A DNA stretch of 64,000 bases, taken from positions 310,478 to 374,477 of the forward strand of contig JAFDWN010000007.1 in the NCBI GenBank assembly GCA_018268465.1. Reading direction: 5' to 3'. The notes under the pieces are model-generated. The model saw nothing but the letters and a program-made list of their open reading frames with translations, did no database searches and had not been told where the DNA came from. The position numbers and the translations under genes are program-made. Shown here in pieces: positions 8,471-17,715 of this stretch; positions within the stretch are counted from its first letter, which is position 1; each line of letters starts with the position of its first letter. The stretch is from Actinomycetota bacterium. Lineage in GTDB: Bacteria; Actinomycetota; Actinomycetes; Mycobacteriales; Mycobacteriaceae.

Positions 8471-9466
8471 TCACGAAGCCCCGGCGTGGCTTGGCGGTTC
8501 GTGGCTGGCACGATCATGGGCAACCCGCTTAAGCCAGATCTCCCGCCAGAACGGATAGATCCTTCGCGGACAGAAGATCCGCTCGGGGTGCAGATTTCCC
8601 ATGCATGCAACATCTTCCAGAACGAACGCCGGGGTCCGCATGGCCATCATAACGCCGGTCCGCTCGTTGATGATGCGTTCGATACGCTGCTTCACGCGAT
8701 AGCGCTTGCCGCAGAACGGCAGCATCTCCGTGTCGAACGCCATCCCGCGATTCCTGCCGGCCGAGTCGAGCGTAGTCATGATCTCCGCGGGGGTTTTCAC
8801 CTCGACCATGTCGCCCACCTGCAGGTCGAGGGTGTCGTTGGGCGTCTTGCCAGTCGCCAGACCCTTGATGGTTCCGTGCGGGATCATCAAGTCGTACCGT
8901 CCGACCTTGCGCACTGCCGCGTTCCGTATGGCCAGCAGCATGTACCGAGTGAATGTCCACGCCGACACGTTCCCCGACACGACGTCGATCCAGTATTGAC
9001 GCAGATGGCGACGTCTCATCGGCGAACTGGCCTCAACGAACCTCGTCGCCTGACACGAGTACACGACTTCCCCTGTCGCCGTGCGGGATTCCCTGCCATG
9101 CGTCGCCCGGTCAAGTACCGCCATGTCGTCGTCCTGGGTCGGTGGCACCGGTCGGGGAGCCGGACCGCTCGCGGGCTTAAGCCAGTCCTCCTTCCAGTAC
9201 AGCAGGCACGACGCCTGGCAGCCGCCGTGCGCGGACCCGTCACAGCGGACGCCAAGGTGCACCGCGCGGTCGATCTTTCGATTGCGGTAGGTTTCTATGG
9301 TGTCGCAGCCCTTGTGCGCTGAAGCCGAGACCTGAAGACGCCTCCCAGCGAACCGCGCCATCTCCGGCATGAAGGGCATGTTGTCCACTGCGGCGTCCGC
9401 GTCAAGCGTCCGCAGGACCTCGCCCAAGCTAAGAACCTCTACCCAGTCGCCCACTCGATGAGTCAT
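8471..9466 (-). CDS. Uncharacterised protein with an internally duplicated Cys-containing domain
   Basis: 331 aa, no membrane segments. Two related halves are visible. Each begins with VGDxVEV, continues with E(V/I)xxTLD, MxF and EM, then G(R/K)(R/Y)xxV, and ends in an aromatic-Trp motif before WLK (about residues 5-100 and 215-312). The first half ends with three Cys in a CxxxxxxxCxxxC arrangement; the second keeps only two of these Cys. The intervening 110 residues look helical. The start at 9466 has GGAGG in front of it and removes a low-quality extension. I do not recognise a named family. Its place between glycosyltransferase genes suggests a role in the polysaccharide. Confidence 0.6.
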   Translation of the reverse strand: MTHRVGDWVEVLSLGEVLRTLDADAAVDNMPFMPEMARFAGRRLQVSASAHKGCDTIETYRNRKIDRAVHLGVRCDGSAHGGCQASCLLYWKEDWLKPASGPAPRPVPPTQDDDMAVLDRATHGRESRTATGEVVYSCQATRFVEASSPMRRRHLRQYWIDVVSGNVSAWTFTRYMLLAIRNAAVRKVGRYDLMIPHGTIKGLATGKTPNDTLDLQVGDMVEVKTPAEIMTTLDSAGRNRGMAFDTEMLPFCGKRYRVKQRIERIINERTGVMMAMRTPAFVLEDVACMGNLHPERIFCPRRIYPFWREIWLKRVAHDRASHEPPSHAGAS

Positions 9467-9724
9467 GGGCCCTCCGATCACGTTCCGCGGCGGAAGCCGA
9501 CCGCAGTCCCCACGGCACCCGCCCAGGCGGACATCCACGGCAAACCAAATCGTACACAGCCAAGCTGGCAGTTCGCTGTCAAGAATGCCGCGGGGGACGC
9601 GGTAGTCAGACTCGACCAGCAAAGCTCGCGGTGGTACCGTCACCGCGCCGCGGGCGATGGCACCAATAACGTGTCTGGACCGTCCCGCCCCGAGATGGTG
9701 ATTTCAGCAAAGCACGGCGAACGG

Positions 9725-12340
9725 TTACGTGCGCACTCTGCTCGTCTCGTCGCGTTCCCAGCGTGGATGGTCGCCCACCTGCCTGCGCGCGGCCAGCGCC
9801 ATCGCCAGATACACCGCCGCGTCCGCGGCAGATCGCGGTCCGCGGACACCCCGGACGACCGCGAACGCGGTGCGCGCCCCCGTATTCTGGCCATGCCGGT
9901 GCCCGGCATCATCACCGCGCAGTTCGATACCGCCCCGATACGCGCGACGCAGGATCTTCACCAGGCTTCCGACGTTCGCCGGGGTTTTGACCACCGATGG
10001 TTCGGTGGGCACCACCGTCTTCTCGTCGGCGTGAAAGAGACTGTCCACGTATAGGTCGTCACCGGTGAGAGCGGGAAATGTGCCGAGGCGATGGTGCCCC
10101 TCAGAACTGAGGCCGTAGGCCCCCGCACCCCACATCGCCCGTTTGTGCTGCGGGATCCGCTGGCGCGCACGGTAGTAACTGCGGACCACTGCGTCCGCAC
10201 CGCTGCAGTCGTAGGTATGGTCGGGGCGCGCCGCTAGGACATCTCCCTGCCCGAGCCGGTCGAGAACGGCCACCACCGCAGATGCTGTGATTTGAATGTC
10301 TGCGTCGAGGTACAGGCGCGGCCACAAGGTGGCAGCCTCATCCCCGGCGTTGAGCGCCGCCGGTTTAGAACCGTGCTGCAGCTCCACCACGCTGACGCCC
10401 GGCACAGCCCGGGCAATCGCGGCAGTGTCATCGGTACAACCGTTGCACACCACGATCAATTCGATGTACCCGTCGGCGGCGGCTTCGCTGAGCGGCTCAA
10501 GTGTCCTGCGGATCACCGCCGCCTCGTTGCACGCGGGCACGATCACCGATCCTCGTGCGCGCTGGCCGGACAGTTCTTGTCGTGCCTCCGGTTTGGATAT
10601 CCGGGGCAGCTCCTGCCAGCGTCGCTTGTTAACCACGACGGACATGCTGTAGCGGTGCGCGACGTCGTAGGACCGCAAGGACTCGCCCAGCGCCACCACC
10701 GCGCGGAAAAGCGCCGCGTACACCCGGCTGTGATACCGCTCGACATAGCGCACACGATTGACTGCCATCAGCGCAGCGAGCCCCACGGACGCCCCCGAGC
10801 CGCCGCCGCGGTGCCTCACCACGGCAGCGGGTTCGAATCGAATCCTTCTGCCGGTTTCGCGAATTCGCCGGAAGTAGTCGGTCTCCTCCGAGTAGATGGG
10901 ATAGTCGTCCCACCAGTCGCCCACCTCCCGGACAACGGAGGCCGGCATCATCAGGGCAGCGCCCGTTGCCCAATCGACGTCGTGCGCGCTGAGATAGCTC
11001 GAGGATCGCATCTCGACTTCCGACGTGAAACTTGGCCGGACACTGATCCTGTCGCCGAGCAGCGCGTCGCCGAGCGCTCGGATGAGTGACGGTTCTCTGC
11101 GCAGGGAGGGATACGTCGCGCCGTCCTCTTCGACCATCAACGGCACGACTGCCCCGATCGTCCCGTCCACTAACGCGCTATGCATCAGCCCGATGGACCC
11201 CTGGTCCACTCTGAGGTCGGGATTGAGCATCACCACCGCGTTGCAGTCTCCGACGGCTTGCAACCCTGCATTAAGACCGCCGCCGTACCCCAGATTGCCC
11301 TCCGACTCGATGAGAACGACGTCGCCGTGCTCCCGTACCCGGTCGACAGTCTCGTCCGCGGACTGGTTGTCCACAACGATCAGCCGGAGGGCCATACCGT
11401 GTGCGGCAACCCGCAGATCGTCGATCAGCGTGGCGATGTCGGACGCGCTGTTGTAGGTGACAACCACCGCCGCCACGTCGGCGTGGACCTCCCTGGCGGC
11501 GAACTTCCCACGGTCCAGGCCAGAATCGGGCGGAGCGACCCCGCGCACCACCTTCGCACTCCGTCTCAATTGCACCAGAGAAGGCGGGCCGTGAATCAGG
11601 TAGCGCCGGCCGAGTCGGCGTGGTTCGAGCATGAGCCGCCATGCCCACTCGGCTCCCGCGTCGGCGACTCGTTGCGGCGCCCTGCGCACCCTACCCGCGA
11701 GGAAGTCCACGACGGCCCCGAACGCCAGCAATACTCGCGCACCGGTGGCGACACCGAACCGCGCAATCCACTGCTCTTGAAGCGGTTTACCAAGGGCCAC
11801 AACGAGTATTTCGACACCCGCGGCATGAATCTCGGCCGCGATTCGCCTGGAGGCGGCGGGGTCGGTCAGTTCCGATCGGGCCGGTGCCCACGTACCCGCG
11901 ATACGCAGCGACGGCATCGTATCGGCAAGGCGTGCACGCAACTCGCGGTGAGTCAGGGACGCACCACCGAGGAATCCCACCTTCGCACCCACATCGGCCG
12001 CGGACTCGAGAAGGGTGACGATGAGATCGCTGCCCGAGAGCTTCGGCCAGTCACGGCCGCTTCGCGCATTCGCCGTCCGCACCAGCGGTACACCGTCGAG
12101 CAGGGTCAGCCAGCGCAGCCCTTCGGCCGCTCCTTCCGATGGGAGGGCCGGCGCTCGCCGAGCCCACGACTCGTCATGGGCGAAGTGATGGATGTGGTCG
12201 AGATTGGCCGATACGACGGCGAGCGGGTCTGCTTCCGAGAGCGAGCCGAGGACCAGCGCTACAGCGTGGTCCCTGTCGACCAAATCCACGGCTACGGCGC
12301 CGACCGTCATCCGCGGCCATGGTGTCACTTCGGCGTTCAT
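9725..12340 (-). CDS. Three-module glycosyltransferase fusion (GT26-GT2-GT2)
   Basis: 871 aa. Residues about 10-270 match the WecG/TagA/CpsF (GT26) family, with DGVPLV in the position of the catalytic DG motif and GKPLQEQW near the C-terminal signature. Residues about 290-560 are a GT2 module resembling rhamnosyltransferases (VVVTYNS start, NPDL for the DxD region, EETDY). Residues about 595-800 are a second GT2 module (VIVPACNEAAVI start, DAD motif). One polypeptide could therefore add three successive sugars. The start at 12340 is the Met nearest the GT26 domain; upstream in-frame codons lack homology. Separate genes are the usual arrangement. Confidence 0.75.
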   Translation of the reverse strand: MNAEVTPWPRMTVGAVAVDLVDRDHAVALVLGSLSEADPLAVVSANLDHIHHFAHDESWARRAPALPSEGAAEGLRWLTLLDGVPLVRTANARSGRDWPKLSGSDLIVTLLESAADVGAKVGFLGGASLTHRELRARLADTMPSLRIAGTWAPARSELTDPAASRRIAAEIHAAGVEILVVALGKPLQEQWIARFGVATGARVLLAFGAVVDFLAGRVRRAPQRVADAGAEWAWRLMLEPRRLGRRYLIHGPPSLVQLRRSAKVVRGVAPPDSGLDRGKFAAREVHADVAAVVVTYNSASDIATLIDDLRVAAHGMALRLIVVDNQSADETVDRVREHGDVVLIESEGNLGYGGGLNAGLQAVGDCNAVVMLNPDLRVDQGSIGLMHSALVDGTIGAVVPLMVEEDGATYPSLRREPSLIRALGDALLGDRISVRPSFTSEVEMRSSSYLSAHDVDWATGAALMMPASVVREVGDWWDDYPIYSEETDYFRRIRETGRRIRFEPAAVVRHRGGGSGASVGLAALMAVNRVRYVERYHSRVYAALFRAVVALGESLRSYDVAHRYSMSVVVNKRRWQELPRISKPEARQELSGQRARGSVIVPACNEAAVIRRTLEPLSEAAADGYIELIVVCNGCTDDTAAIARAVPGVSVVELQHGSKPAALNAGDEAATLWPRLYLDADIQITASAVVAVLDRLGQGDVLAARPDHTYDCSGADAVVRSYYRARQRIPQHKRAMWGAGAYGLSSEGHHRLGTFPALTGDDLYVDSLFHADEKTVVPTEPSVVKTPANVGSLVKILRRAYRGGIELRGDDAGHRHGQNTGARTAFAVVRGVRGPRSAADAAVYLAMALAARRQVGDHPRWERDETSRVRT

Positions 12341-12435
12341 CAGGCCCGGCAGACCTCCACATTCGATCTGAGTTTGCCGACCAGCAAATCCTCGCATATG
12401 GCGGGACCGGTGCGGCCTCGTTCGCGAGCCCCAGC

Positions 12436-13077
12436 TCACCGAATCGCGATCATGGACTTCGGCACTCCGGCTATGCGTTCCCATTCGATCCGCGCGTCGG
12501 GAAAGTACCTGCGCATTTCGGATGCACTCAGCAGGTCGGTGAACATGACCTCATCACGTGCACGCTCGGGCGGCCAGCCGTAGGTGTGTCCGAGCGGCCA
12601 ACGGGGAGCCAGCCAGCCCCGTGTCGCCATGGGCAGAAACTGCATCCCCGGGAACAACCAATGGGGTTCCACCGGAAAGTAGCGGTACGGCGTCTGCACC
12701 GCGTAGCGCGGAGCGAGCGCCCGGACCGCATCCGCGAACCGAGTTCTGGGTGCGTGACCTCCGAGGTGTTCGATCAGGCTGTTCGAGAAGACGAGATCAA
12801 ATCGTCGGCCTGCGACCAGTTCTGGCGCGTCACAGGCGTCGCCCTGAATCGGAGTGAGCCAGTCCAGTCCGTCACCGGGCTCGAGTAGATTGATCACCGT
12901 CACGGACTTCGGCCGGATCGGTGCCCGCGTCCACCAGACCGTCGTACCTCCCAGATCCAACACGTGCATTCGGGCGAGCTCCGGGAACTCCCCCGCAAGG
13001 CGTTGCCACCGGCGCAGCCGCAGGCGCTCTGCCAACGAGCCATCGGTGCCGACAAGTCGGCTCCTCAGATTGGTCAT
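12436..13077 (-). CDS. Class I SAM-dependent methyltransferase
   Basis: 213 aa. A Rossmann-type SAM domain is recognised by VLDLGGTTVWW in the motif I position (a loosened GxGxG) and by FDLVFSNSLIEHLG in motifs IV-V, where class I enzymes bear SNxxEH. The start at 13077 follows a GGGGAG ribosome binding site and excludes a non-homologous extension. It lies 95 bp upstream of the glycosyltransferase fusion in the same direction, so it probably methylates a sugar of the same polymer (inference). It is divergent from fcl, with about 207 bp of promoter DNA between them. Confidence 0.7.
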   Translation of the reverse strand: MTNLRSRLVGTDGSLAERLRLRRWQRLAGEFPELARMHVLDLGGTTVWWTRAPIRPKSVTVINLLEPGDGLDWLTPIQGDACDAPELVAGRRFDLVFSNSLIEHLGGHAPRTRFADAVRALAPRYAVQTPYRYFPVEPHWLFPGMQFLPMATRGWLAPRWPLGHTYGWPPERARDEVMFTDLLSASEMRRYFPDARIEWERIAGVPKSMIAIR

Positions 13078-13284
13078 GCTGCTCCCCGTCCCCTGCCTGG
13101 CGAGCCGGACCTGCACACCCTTCGGCAGCCAAGTCTCCTGACCGCAGTATAGGGAGATACTTGGTCCGTTCCCCGCGAAACGTGTTTTTCGCCTTGCGAT
13201 CCGCCGCGCCACGGTCCGCCCGGTCGCCGCGAATACACTCATCGGGCAGTACGACTCGGCCCGCTCCTGGCACAATGGCGATCG

Positions 13285-14247
13285 ATGCACTCAGCGGTGA
13301 GCCCCTTCGGGCCGGACACCCGGATCTTCATCGCCGGACACAGAGGTCTCGTCGGATCTGCGCTCTGGCGCCACTTCACCGCGAACGGATTCCACCACCT
13401 CATCGGACGCACATCGTCCGACCTGGACCTGCGCGACGCGCGAGCGACCGCAGAGTTCTTCAGCGACGAGCGCCCGGAGGTGGTCATCTCTGCCGCGGCC
13501 GTGGTGGGTGGGATCGCCGCGAATGTCAGCCGGCCCGCCGACTTCTTCTCCGACAACGTCCGCATACAGGTGAATCTGTTCGACAGCGCCGTCACCAGCG
13601 GTGTTCACCGGTTCCTATTCCTGGGATCGAGCTGCATCTACCCGAAGTTCGCCGCACAGCCGATCCGCGAAGACGCGCTCTTCACCGGGCCCGTCGAGCA
13701 GACGAACGAAGGATATGCGGTCGCCAAACTCGCGGGAATCGCACAGCTGACCGCTATCCGCCGCCAACACGGTCTGCCGTACATCGCGGCGATGCCGACG
13801 AATCTTTACGGTCCCGGCGACAACTTCAGCATCCATGACAGCCACGTACTGCCTGCCATGCTCCGTCGATTCCACGACGCGGTGCAAGACGGGGCGCGGC
13901 AGGTCACGTGCTGGGGAACGGGTCGGCCCCGGCGTGAGTTCCTCCATGTCGACGACTTCGCGGGAGCGTGCCACCTGCTCCTTCGCCGATACGACGACGA
14001 GACCCCGATCAACGTAGGTACCGGCAAGGACATCAGCGTGGCCGAACTGGCGATGATCGTCGCCGACGTCGTCGGCTACCGAGGTGAGATCCTTTGGGAC
14101 GAAACGAAACCCGACGGAATCTATCGGAAGGTCCTTGACGTCGGTCGAATCGGTGACCTCGGCTGGCACGCCAAAATCACCCTCTCCGAGGGGATCCGGC
14201 GCACATACGCATGGTTCTTGGACCATCAGAGCGACTACCGGCGGTAA
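13285..14247 (+). CDS. fcl: GDP-L-fucose synthase
   Basis: 320 aa, normal length for the family. It epimerises and reduces GDP-4-keto-6-deoxymannose to GDP-L-fucose with NADPH. An extended SDR Rossmann motif GHRGLVGSA is near the N-terminus. SSCIYP carries the catalytic Ser, YAVAKLAG is the YxxxK pair, and the C-terminal part matches WcaG. The convergent neighbour encodes GDP-mannose 4,6-dehydratase, the preceding enzyme, and ends only 11 bp away. A GTG at 13297 is an alternative start. Confidence 0.9.
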   Translation: MHSAVSPFGPDTRIFIAGHRGLVGSALWRHFTANGFHHLIGRTSSDLDLRDARATAEFFSDERPEVVISAAAVVGGIAANVSRPADFFSDNVRIQVNLFDSAVTSGVHRFLFLGSSCIYPKFAAQPIREDALFTGPVEQTNEGYAVAKLAGIAQLTAIRRQHGLPYIAAMPTNLYGPGDNFSIHDSHVLPAMLRRFHDAVQDGARQVTCWGTGRPRREFLHVDDFAGACHLLLRRYDDETPINVGTGKDISVAELAMIVADVVGYRGEILWDETKPDGIYRKVLDVGRIGDLGWHAKITLSEGIRRTYAWFLDHQSDYRR

Positions 14248-14258
14248 CGGGCGCCCGG

Positions 14259-15296
14259 TCAGTCGGGATTGAGCCTCCAACTCGGCAGGTCCGGCCGATC
14301 GATCCAGGTCGGACCGGAGTTCTCCAACGCCTTGATATCGGCTTCGACCATGATCTTTACCAGTTCCGGCATCTGCACGTGCGCCTTCCAGCCCAGCGTC
14401 GTATTCGCCTTCGAGGCGTCGCCGACAACGGCTTCGACTTCCGCCGGACGCAAGTACCTTTCATCGAATCGGACGTACTTCTCCCAATCGAGCCCGACGT
14501 GGTCGAAAGCGAGAGCGAGGAGTTCGCGCACCGAGTGGCCCACCCCCGTGGCCAGGACATAATCGTCGGGAGTGTCGACCTGCATCATCCGCCACATGCC
14601 TTCGACGTACTCCGGCGCGTAACCCCAGTCCCGCACCGCGTCGATATAGCCCATCCATAGGTGCCGATCCAACCCGGCCTGGATACGGGCGACCGCGCGG
14701 GTGATCTTCCGCGTCACGAAGGTCTCACCGCGGCGCGGCGATTCGTGGTTGAACAAGATCCCGTTGACCGTGAAGAGTCCGTACGCCTCGCGATAGTTGC
14801 GCGCCGTCCAGTAGGCGAAGACCTTGGAAGTGCCGTAGGGAGAGCGCGGATGAAACGGGGTGTTCTCGTTCTGGGGCGGCGGCGTCGAACCGAACATCTC
14901 GCAGCTCGAAGCCTGGTAGAAGCGGCAGTCGAGACCGACCTGGCGGATCGCCTCCAACAGCCGTATGGTCCCTAATCCTGTGGTTTCCGAAGTATATTCG
15001 GGCTCGTCGAAGCTGACACGCACATGCGACTGAGCGGCGAGGTGGTAGACCTCGTTCGGTTGGACCTGAGAGAGTAACGCCGCCATCCGGGATCCGTCGA
15101 CGAGTTCGCCGTAATGCATGAACAGCCGGGCACCCGCGACGTGGGGATCGATGTAGAGATGATCGATGCGATGGGTGTTGAAGGTGGATGCGCGCCGGAT
15201 CACCCCGTGCACCTCATAACCCTTGCTCAGCAGCAACTCGGCAAGATATGAACCGTCCTGACCCGTGATTCCGGTGATCAGAGCGCGCTTAACCAT
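14259..15296 (-). CDS. gmd: GDP-mannose 4,6-dehydratase
   Basis: 345 aa, family length. It converts GDP-D-mannose to GDP-4-keto-6-deoxymannose. The N-terminus has the NADP-binding [14 protein letters not shown] motif, followed by [15 protein letters not shown] and the catalytic YGTSK, all diagnostic of Gmd. With fcl it makes GDP-L-fucose for the polymer. The start at 15296 gives MVKRALITG, the expected Gmd N-terminus, and overlaps the end of the upstream glycosyltransferase gene by 8 bp, indicating co-transcription. The GDP-mannose supply (manC/manA) is not in this window. Confidence 0.93.
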   Translation of the reverse strand: MVKRALITGITGQDGSYLAELLLSKGYEVHGVIRRASTFNTHRIDHLYIDPHVAGARLFMHYGELVDGSRMAALLSQVQPNEVYHLAAQSHVRVSFDEPEYTSETTGLGTIRLLEAIRQVGLDCRFYQASSCEMFGSTPPPQNENTPFHPRSPYGTSKVFAYWTARNYREAYGLFTVNGILFNHESPRRGETFVTRKITRAVARIQAGLDRHLWMGYIDAVRDWGYAPEYVEGMWRMMQVDTPDDYVLATGVGHSVRELLALAFDHVGLDWEKYVRFDERYLRPAEVEAVVGDASKANTTLGWKAHVQMPELVKIMVEADIKALENSGPTWIDRPDLPSWRLNPD

Positions 15297-16557
15297 CAGG
15301 CCCCCACCCGCGATCCGCGCGGTGCGTATCCGCCAGATCGATGATCCATTGTTCGTAGCGATCCAGTGCTGCCCCCTCCGACAGCAACTCGTCGCAGTAC
15401 CGGCGGCCCGCATCGCCAAGCTGCCCGGCCAGCACACGATCCGTGCCCAGTCGCAACGCCTCGCTCAACAGCAGGTCCGGCCGGCCTGCCGGCACACATA
15501 CCCCAGCGCCAGAGGCAGCCAGTTCCCCGGCGGTGAATCCACCCGCATCGGTCGCGGCCAGGATCGGCTTGCCGGAACGGAAATAGGATGTCAACTTACT
15601 CGGCACGGCCATCTGTGCAACACCGGGGCGCTCATTGACCAGGAGGACATCCGCAGCTCCGAGCGCTGCGGGAAAATCGTGATCGCTGACGGGCGGGAGG
15701 AACTCGAGCGTGCGCAATCCGGCGCCGCTCGCCTCCAGGTGCGCGCGCTGGTTGCCGTCACCGAGCAGGACGAAACGCGCCCGAGCCTCGCCGCGGCCGG
15801 CAAGCTCCGCGGCCGCTACCACGTTCTCCAAACCCTGCTTGAAGCCCATGTTTCCCGCGTGCAGGACGACGACTTCGTCGGGAGCCCACCGATGCGCATC
15901 GCGGAACGCCGCGCTGGCCGACGGTTCCGGCGGAACCACGTGGGTCCAATTCCGGATCTCGCGCACCCGCCGCGGATCGGCACCGAGCCGTTCGGCGAGG
16001 TCCCTCACGAATCCTGCATGGATGACCGCGGCACCGTCGGAAAGCCTCATCGCTGCCGATTCCACTGCCCTGATGCCACGGGCCGACAGCCCCGACGCGA
16101 CACCCGTTTCGGCAACGCCGCGGCTGTAAAGATCGTGGACCAGAATGCCGACGGCCGGTCCACGCCACGTCATCCGGGCGCGGACCGCGGCCATCGCGGT
16201 GGCAAGCAGCGGCGGAGTCACGCAGACGACCACATCCGGACGTCCCCACCGGGTGGTGAGCAGTTGCAGCCCGAACGTGATCTCCATGCCTGCACGACCG
16301 ACCCAGGACAGGCGCTTGGGCACCCAATGACTTAGGCGCCGCACGCGCACGCCGTCGACGCTCTCCTCGCCCCGGAAACCGTGAGTGCCCTCCGCGCGGC
16401 GCCATTGTGGGTAGTGGGGGTAGCCCGTCAAAACGCGAACGTCATAGCCACGCTGCACCAGTCCGGACGCGAGCCGAGTGGTGTACGGCGCGATCCCGGT
16501 CGGTTCGGGCGCGTAGTTAATTCCGAGAATCGCGACCTTGAAGGCTCGACGGCGCAT
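15289..16557 (-). CDS. GT4 family glycosyltransferase (WcaI-like)
   Basis: 422 aa. A GT-B fold retaining transferase: the N-terminus [16 protein letters not shown] is typical of the WcaI/WbuB group of GT4. The C-terminal half has the donor-site motifs [10 protein letters not shown] and [14 protein letters not shown], with a Glu-containing loop. The WcaI group commonly transfers fucose or N-acetylfucosamine-type sugars, and its linkage to gmd supports a GDP-fucose donor (inference). The start at 16557 gives [10 protein letters not shown]; upstream codons lack similarity. A 234-bp gap to the next gene upstream includes a possible hairpin near 16737-16764, so this may be a separate transcript. 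Confidence 0.8.
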   Translation of the reverse strand: MRRRAFKVAILGINYAPEPTGIAPYTTRLASGLVQRGYDVRVLTGYPHYPQWRRAEGTHGFRGEESVDGVRVRRLSHWVPKRLSWVGRAGMEITFGLQLLTTRWGRPDVVVCVTPPLLATAMAAVRARMTWRGPAVGILVHDLYSRGVAETGVASGLSARGIRAVESAAMRLSDGAAVIHAGFVRDLAERLGADPRRVREIRNWTHVVPPEPSASAAFRDAHRWAPDEVVVLHAGNMGFKQGLENVVAAAELAGRGEARARFVLLGDGNQRAHLEASGAGLRTLEFLPPVSDHDFPAALGAADVLLVNERPGVAQMAVPSKLTSYFRSGKPILAATDAGGFTAGELAASGAGVCVPAGRPDLLLSEALRLGTDRVLAGQLGDAGRRYCDELLSEGAALDRYEQWIIDLADTHRADRGWGPDG

Positions 16558-16791
16558 ACCACCAGGGTAGTCGACGGCGTGCCCGCAGGTGAGGGACGTT
16601 ACCGAAGATTTTTCATTGCGCACCGCCTGAAAATCGCCAGGCTGGCATCCGTCGTCTCGCAAACTACTCAGCACGTTGTCTCCCCGGTCGGCAGAATGGC
16701 GTCGCGTGGAGCTCTCCGGCGGACCCGACCGGGGTCGCCCCCACCCCAGCGGCGTGGGGAGGGCCCAATGCCGACGGCGGTTCTTGGTCGG

Positions 16792-17715
16792 TCATGCCAC
16801 GTTCAGCGGACACCACGAGTTGTCCCACACCAACGACTGGCGCACGTGACTGCCCAGTTCCCGATATCTCGCTCGACGAACCGCCCCGGTAGCGAGCTGT
16901 GTCCGCACGAGCTTCTTGGCGACCGCAATGATCCACTGCCTCCAAGCTTTTGACCGGATGTCCGGGTCGAGATGCGGATCGTGGGCCAGCCCCGCCAGGA
17001 TCCACGGCCTGTCCAGCCACGACTCATCAGTCTCCTCGTACTGAGCCGACAGACTTGCGTCGTGCTGAACCCGGACCGATAGCTCCTCGTCGACCCACGC
17101 CGCATTCGACCGGGCGAGTACGCGCAACCACAGTTCCATGTCGCTGTAACTGCGCTGGCGGGGGTCGAAACCGCCGACGGCGGCGAGCAACGATCGGCGC
17201 ACCATCACGGAGGTCGGCTCACCGATCCAGTTCCCACGGGAACCACCGCGGACGTACTTCCGCACAATCTCCATGCCCGCGTTGATGTTCCCGAGCGGTT
17301 CGAGCGGCGTGTGCAGCGTGCCGATCAACGCAGCCCACTTGGGATCTTCGGATTCGATCCGGCGCCGTGCGAAAGCCAGACCCACGCCGGGATCCTCGAA
17401 CGTCGGGACCAGTCGGCTCAGGCAGTCGGGCAGCAGCCAGTCGTCGCCGTGTAGGAACTGGATCAGCTCGCCGGTGGCTTCCCGGATGCAACGGTTCTCG
17501 TTGGCCACCACGCCGACGTTGACTGTATTGCGCAGCACGCGGATCCGGGAGTCGCCGAACGCGATCGCGCGTTCGAATGTCGAGTCGGTGGAGGCGTTGT
17601 CGATGACGAGACACTCGAAATCGCCGTACGACTGCTGCATCGCGCTCGTCAGCGCCTTCTCGATGGTGGACGCGCTGTTGTAGACCGGGACGCAGATCGT
17701 CACTTTAGGAGTCAT
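16792..17715 (-). CDS. GT2 family glycosyltransferase
   Basis: 307 aa. An inverting GT-A transferase with the N-terminal ICVPVYNSASTIEKAL, LVIDNAST for nucleotide binding, and HGDDWLLP with the DxD-type acidic pair near residue 92. Later acidic residues (YSDMELW) fit the catalytic base region. Substrate cannot be read. The start at 17715 overlaps the stop of the flippase gene upstream (ATGA), so the two are translationally coupled. Confidence 0.8.
   Translation of the reverse strand: MTPKVTICVPVYNSASTIEKALTSAMQQSYGDFECLVIDNASTDSTFERAIAFGDSRIRVLRNTVNVGVVANENRCIREATGELIQFLHGDDWLLPDCLSRLVPTFEDPGVGLAFARRRIESEDPKWAALIGTLHTPLEPLGNINAGMEIVRKYVRGGSRGNWIGEPTSVMVRRSLLAAVGGFDPRQRSYSDMELWLRVLARSNAAWVDEELSVRVQHDASLSAQYEETDESWLDRPWILAGLAHDPHLDPDIRSKAWRQWIIAVAKKLVRTQLATGAVRRARYRELGSHVRQSLVWDNSWCPLNVA

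Noticed and set aside
11180-12583. 467-aa plus-strand open frame opposite the glycosyltransferase fusion
   Set aside because: Antisense shadow; the minus frame carries clear GT26 and GT2 motifs.
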